Assembly (NCBI GenBank): GCA_024641255.1
Contig: JAHEDL010000174.1
Location: forward strand, 1 to 8,683
DNA length: 8,683 bases
Direction of reading: 5' to 3'
DNA from: Pseudorhodobacter sp.
GTDB lineage: Bacteria > Pseudomonadota > Alphaproteobacteria > Rhodobacterales > Rhodobacteraceae
Shown piece by piece: positions 5,782-8,683 of the stretch. The first letter of the stretch is position 1, and each line of letters begins with the position of its first letter. The notes beneath the pieces were generated by a model. That model saw only the letters and a program-made list of their open reading frames with translations. It was not told the DNA's origin and ran no database searches. Made by a program: the position numbers and the translations under genes.

Positions 5782-5835
5782 CCCTCGCCGCCTGCTTGCG
5801 CTAAACGGGGCGCGACACTGCATAAAGGGCGCACC

Positions 5836-7554
5836 ATGGCACGGATTCTGATCACCTCCGCCATTCCCTACATCAACGGGATCAAGCATTTGGGCAACCT
5901 TGTGGGCAGTCAGCTGCCCGCAGACCTGTTCGCGCGCTATAATCGCGCACGCGGGAACGAGGTGATGTTCATCTGCGCCACCGACGAACACGGCACCCCC
6001 GCCGAACTTGCCGCCGCCAAGGCTGGCAAACCGGTGGCCGAATACTGCGCCGAAATGCACGAAGTTCAGGCCGAAATCGCGCGTGGCTTCCGGCTGTCGT
6101 TCGACCATTTCGGCCGCTCGTCCAGCCAGCGCAATCACAAGCTGACCCAGCATTTCGCAGGTGCGCTTGACGCGGCAGGCCTGATTTCCGAAGTGTCGGA
6201 AAAGCAGGTGTTTTCCATCGACGACAACCGCTTTCTGCCCGACCGTTACATCACCGGCACCTGCCCGAACTGCGGCAACACCTCGGCGCGCGGCGATCAG
6301 TGCGAAGAATGCACCAAGCAGCTTGATCCGACCGATCTGATCAACCCGCGCTCGTCAATCTCGGGGTCCACCAACCTTGAAGTGCGCGAAACCAAGCACC
6401 TTTATCTGAAACAGCGGTCCTTGCGCGACAAGCTCGAAGCGTGGATCGATAGCAAAAAAGACTGGCCCATCCTGACCACCTCGATCGCCAAGAAATGGCT
6501 GAACGATGGCGATGGCCTGCAAGACCGTGGCATCACCCGCGACCTGCACTGGGGCATCCCGGTGAAAAAGGGCGATCAGCCGTGGCCGGGCATGGAAGGC
6601 AAAGTGTTCTACGTCTGGTTCGATGCGCCCATCGAATACATCGCGGGCACCGCCGAATGGGCCGATGCCAATGGCTTGGACGATTCTGCATGGCAACGCT
6701 GGTGGCGCACCGACAAAGGTGCCGCCGACGTGACCTATTACCAATTCATGGGCAAAGATAACGTGCCCTTCCACACCCTGTCGTTCCCCGCCACCATCAT
6801 CGGGTCGGGCGAACCGTGGAAACTGGTCGACTACCTGAAATCCTTCAACTACTTGAACTATGACGGCGGCCAATTCTCTACCAGCCAAGGCCGCGGCGTG
6901 TTCATGGATCAGGCGCTGTCGATCCTTCCGGCAGATTACTGGCGCTGGTGGCTGCTGTCGCACGCCCCGGAATCGGCAGATTCGGAATTCACTTGGGAAA
7001 ACTTCCAAGCCTCGGTCAACAAAGACCTTGCCGACGTGCTGGGCAACCTTGTGTCGCGCGTCACCAAATTCGCCAAATCGAAATTCGGCGAAACGGTTCC
7101 GGCAGGCGGCAGCTTTGGCGCGCAGGAAACTGCGCTGATCGCCGACCTTGGCGCCCGCATCAAAGACTACGCTGATCTGATGCAGGCGATGGAGGTGCGC
7201 AAAGCCGCGGCCGAGCTGCGCGCCATCTGGGTGATCGGCAACGAATACCTGCAATCTTCGGCACCATGGACGGTGGTGAAAACCGACCCCGAACAGGCAC
7301 AGGCGCAGATCCGTCTGGCGCTGAACCTGATCCGCATCTACGCGATCCTGTCGGCCCCGTTCATCCCCGATGCCGCGCAAACCATGATGACCGCGATGGG
7401 CAGCAGCGATTGGACATGGCCAGAAGACATCTCCGCCGCCATGCGCGCCCTGCCCGCAGGGGCCGCGTTCTCGGTGCCGGAAAACCTGTTCCGCAAGATC
7501 ACCGACGAAGAGCGTGCCGACTGGCAAAGCAAATTCGCCGGCGTGCGCAGCTGA
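5836..7554 (+). CDS. metG: Methionyl-tRNA synthetase
   Basis: The 572-aa protein charges tRNA-Met with methionine, an essential cytoplasmic reaction. The class I HIGH motif appears as HLGN (residues 18-21) after [11 protein letters not shown] zinc-knuckle insert has Cys143, Cys146, Cys156 and Cys159. The middle catalytic region reads [12 protein letters not shown] and [17 protein letters not shown]. The second signature, KMSKS, is replaced by QFSTS (346-350), so both lysines are absent; an FSTSQ form is, to my memory, typical of a MetRS subfamily shared by rhodobacters and actinomycetes. The anticodon-binding domain follows (about 390-570, with [18 protein letters not shown] and [19 protein letters not shown]). 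The C-terminal EMAP/Trbp111-like domain of E. coli MetG is missing, which is common. The ATG at 5836 has AAAGGG 6 nt upstream. It lies 54 bp after the cytochrome gene and may have its own weak promoter. A strong terminator follows. Confidence 0.97.
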   Translation: MARILITSAIPYINGIKHLGNLVGSQLPADLFARYNRARGNEVMFICATDEHGTPAELAAAKAGKPVAEYCAEMHEVQAEIARGFRLSFDHFGRSSSQRNHKLTQHFAGALDAAGLISEVSEKQVFSIDDNRFLPDRYITGTCPNCGNTSARGDQCEECTKQLDPTDLINPRSSISGSTNLEVRETKHLYLKQRSLRDKLEAWIDSKKDWPILTTSIAKKWLNDGDGLQDRGITRDLHWGIPVKKGDQPWPGMEGKVFYVWFDAPIEYIAGTAEWADANGLDDSAWQRWWRTDKGAADVTYYQFMGKDNVPFHTLSFPATIIGSGEPWKLVDYLKSFNYLNYDGGQFSTSQGRGVFMDQALSILPADYWRWWLLSHAPESADSEFTWENFQASVNKDLADVLGNLVSRVTKFAKSKFGETVPAGGSFGAQETALIADLGARIKDYADLMQAMEVRKAAAELRAIWVIGNEYLQSSAPWTVVKTDPEQAQAQIRLALNLIRIYAILSAPFIPDAAQTMMTAMGSSDWTWPEDISAAMRALPAGAAFSVPENLFRKITDEERADWQSKFAGVRS

Positions 7555-7573
7555 TAGCGCCGCACTAAAATCA

Positions 7574-7610
7574 AAAAGCCGCAGGCACCCCCTGCGGCTT
7601 TTGCATTTTT
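7574..7610. terminator. Bidirectional intrinsic terminator between metG and the permease gene
   Basis: A 12-bp perfect stem pairs AAAAGCCGCAGG (7574-7585) with CCTGCGGCTTTT (7591-7602) around a 5-nt loop. On the plus strand T-rich sequence continues to 7610. On the minus strand the A-run at 7573-7577 gives the U-tract. It can therefore end metG and the convergent permease transcript, which stops at 7638. Confidence 0.92.
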
Positions 7611-7637
7611 CTAGGTCGAAATTACGCCAAGCCCGGC

Positions 7638-8423
7638 TTACGCTAGGATCAACTTCAGGCTGACCAGCACCAAAATCACCGCCAAAGCCAAGCGCAGCAC
7701 CCGTTCCGGCAGTTTCGGCGCAAGGTGACTGCCAATCGCAATCCCCGGCATCGACCCGATCAACAGCGACACCAGCATGATCCAGTCAACATCGCCCATC
7801 CACCAATGGCCCAAACCCGAAATCAGCGTCAGCGGCACCGCATGGGCAATGTCAGACCCAACAATCCGCAGCACCTGCAATCGCGGATACAAGATCAACA
7901 GCGCCGTCACCCCGATGGCCCCGGCGCCAACCGACGTGGTTGTCACCAACACCCCCAGCACAGCCCCCGTCGCAACGGTCAACGCCGCGACCCGCGCCGC
8001 GTTGCTGGTGCTGATATGGCGGCTCATGAAGTCAACAATCTGGTGCCGGAACAACAGCGTAAGCGACGTGGCCAGCAACACCACCCCCAGCATCACCGCC
8101 AGAAATCCGCCCTTGCTGCCCTTCAGCCCGAACTCCTGCATCGCCATAAAGGTTAACAGCGTCGCCGGAACCGACCCCGACGCCAACCGCCGCACAATCT
8201 GCCAATCCACCGATTTTGCCTTGCCATGCACCGCCGTGCCGACCGATTTCGTCGCCGCCGCATACAGCAAATCGGTGCCAACCGCAGTGGCCGGATGCAC
8301 GTTGAACAGCAAAACCAAGAGCGGCGTCATCAAAGACCCGCCGCCAACCCCGGTGAAGCCAACAATCGCGCCAACGGCAAGGCCAGACAGCGAATAGAGA
8401 AGATTTATGTCAGAAAAGGCCAC
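7638..8423 (-). CDS. TSUP family permease (sulfite exporter TauE/SafE type)
   Basis: The 261-aa protein is almost wholly hydrophobic, with about eight membrane helices, and shows the internal duplication of TauE/SafE proteins (PF01925). The first repeat has GFTGVGGGSLMTPLL at residues 22-36, and the second has a TSVGAGAIGVTALL stretch in the middle of the chain. Other family signs are AVGTDLLYAAATKSVG and the late VGSDIAHAVPLT. Members export or import small sulfur- or carbon-containing anions such as sulfite, sulfoacetate or thiosulfate across the inner membrane. No sulfur-metabolism gene is nearby to suggest the substrate. The start is a GTG at 8421-8423 with AGGA roughly 9 nt upstream; no earlier in-frame start fits before a stop. 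It converges on metG across a shared terminator. Confidence 0.92.
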   Translation of the reverse strand: MAFSDINLLYSLSGLAVGAIVGFTGVGGGSLMTPLLVLLFNVHPATAVGTDLLYAAATKSVGTAVHGKAKSVDWQIVRRLASGSVPATLLTFMAMQEFGLKGSKGGFLAVMLGVVLLATSLTLLFRHQIVDFMSRHISTSNAARVAALTVATGAVLGVLVTTTSVGAGAIGVTALLILYPRLQVLRIVGSDIAHAVPLTLISGLGHWWMGDVDWIMLVSLLIGSMPGIAIGSHLAPKLPERVLRLALAVILVLVSLKLILA

Positions 8424-8609
8424 GCCGCAGAATCCTATTACTGTTTGCGACAGCTTTCACGTCACAACCGACGCCTGTCAACCCAAATCAAAAATATCTA
8501 TCGGCTTTAGCGTGATTATTTCACCCGCCGTCCGCCCCCTTGCGGACCCAGCCACAAAGTTGAATGCACGCGGCTTTCCCCCGTGCTAGACTTCCGCTAA
8601 GGGGGGGCC
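8424..8609. promoter_or_regulatory. Divergent regulatory spacer, permease / unidentified gene
   Basis: This 186-bp gap is partly AT-rich (about 8428-8525), unlike the coding DNA around it. On the minus strand a perfect TTGACA -35 hexamer lies at 8476-8481, although the -10 17 nt further on (GAAAGC) is poor. GTGA-N5-TCAC forms an inverted repeat at 8512-8524. On the plus strand TGC-TAGACT (8584-8592) resembles an extended -10 and would start transcription near 8599. No convincing small gene is present. Confidence 0.5.
8530..8547. repeat. Small inverted repeat upstream of the right-edge gene
   Basis: GTCCGC (8530-8535) pairs perfectly with GCGGAC (8542-8547) around a 6-nt CCCCTT loop. No T-run follows on either strand, so it is unlikely to be a terminator. 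It could be an operator or a chance GC-rich hairpin. Confidence 0.35.
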
Positions 8610-8683
8610 ATGACCGATATGACGAAATTCGTGGCCAAGGGCTCGGCGCATGTAAAGCTGCCAGCGGGGATAGAACCGCTGAC
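8610..8683 (+). CDS. N-terminus of an unidentified protein (cut by window edge)
   Basis: Only 24 codons are visible, beginning MTDMTKFVAKGS and continuing AHVKLPAGIEPL. They are open to the window edge and are preceded by an AAGGGGGGG ribosome site a few bases before the ATG at 8610. This segment has no signal peptide and no motif I can assign. The ribosome site, the TGCTAGACT promoter-like element upstream and the codon use support a real gene start. Confidence 0.6.
   Translation, partial: MTDMTKFVAKGSAHVKLPAGIEPL

Noticed and set aside
5232..5804. Overlapping plus-strand frame of 190 codons at the cytochrome b561 gene
   Set aside because: It is the +2 frame of a gene with four membrane helices and conserved heme ligands; its own translation is low-quality Ala/Arg/Pro sequence.
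6355..7527. Minus-strand reading frame of 390 codons inside metG
   Set aside because: It lies fully opposite a conserved synthetase and has no recognisable protein features.
8560..8592. TTGAAT ... TAGACT as a standard promoter for the right-edge gene
   Set aside because: The spacer is 21 nt, too long for a normal sigma-70 promoter; only the extended -10 part was kept.

Overview
The window looks like chromosomal DNA of a GC-rich alphaproteobacterium, most likely a member of the Rhodobacteraceae. Three things point there: codon use strongly biased to G/C, a direct-repeat SOS box of the alphaproteobacterial type (GAAC-N7-GAAC) in front of an ImuA-like gene, and a methionyl-tRNA synthetase of the subfamily I remember from rhodobacters. 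The gene content is ordinary chromosomal housekeeping and stress-related material. I see no transposase, integrase, tRNA, rRNA, CRISPR array or phage gene.

Layout from left to right. (1) Positions 1-851, minus: a membrane fatty-acid-desaturase-type di-iron enzyme, cut by the window edge. It is divergent, across a 107-bp spacer holding two perfect 10-bp palindromes, from (2) an XRE-type regulator with a large C-terminal domain (959-1816, plus). (3) A three-gene minus-strand operon converges on the regulator: a Tas-like aldo/keto reductase (2788-3831), an Ala/Pro-rich lipoprotein with an eight-cysteine C-terminal domain (2292-2777), and a Blc-type lipocalin lipoprotein (1813-2304). The last two overlap, and the lipocalin shares its stop region with the regulator. 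(4) Divergent from that operon lies an imuA-like SOS gene (3938-4585, plus) with a LexA box embedded in its promoter. (5) A YceI-family periplasmic protein and a CybB-type cytochrome b561 follow as a tight pair (4651-5781). (6) metG (5836-7554) ends at a strong bidirectional terminator shared with (7) a convergent TSUP/TauE-SafE permease (7638-8423, minus). (8) A 186-bp regulatory spacer leads to the first 24 codons of an unidentified plus-strand gene.

Several genes concern membrane lipids or redox stress (desaturase, lipocalin, YceI, cytochrome b561, aldo/keto reductase), and one belongs to the SOS response. That shared theme is inference from families, not proof of a joint pathway. The points most worth following up are the SOS-controlled, apparently orphan imuA whose predicted transcript starts at its own ATG, the uncharacterised cysteine-rich lipoprotein coupled to a lipocalin, and the regulator with a C-terminal domain resembling the actinobacterial DUF5753. 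I did not find convincing evidence of a wholly new multi-gene system.
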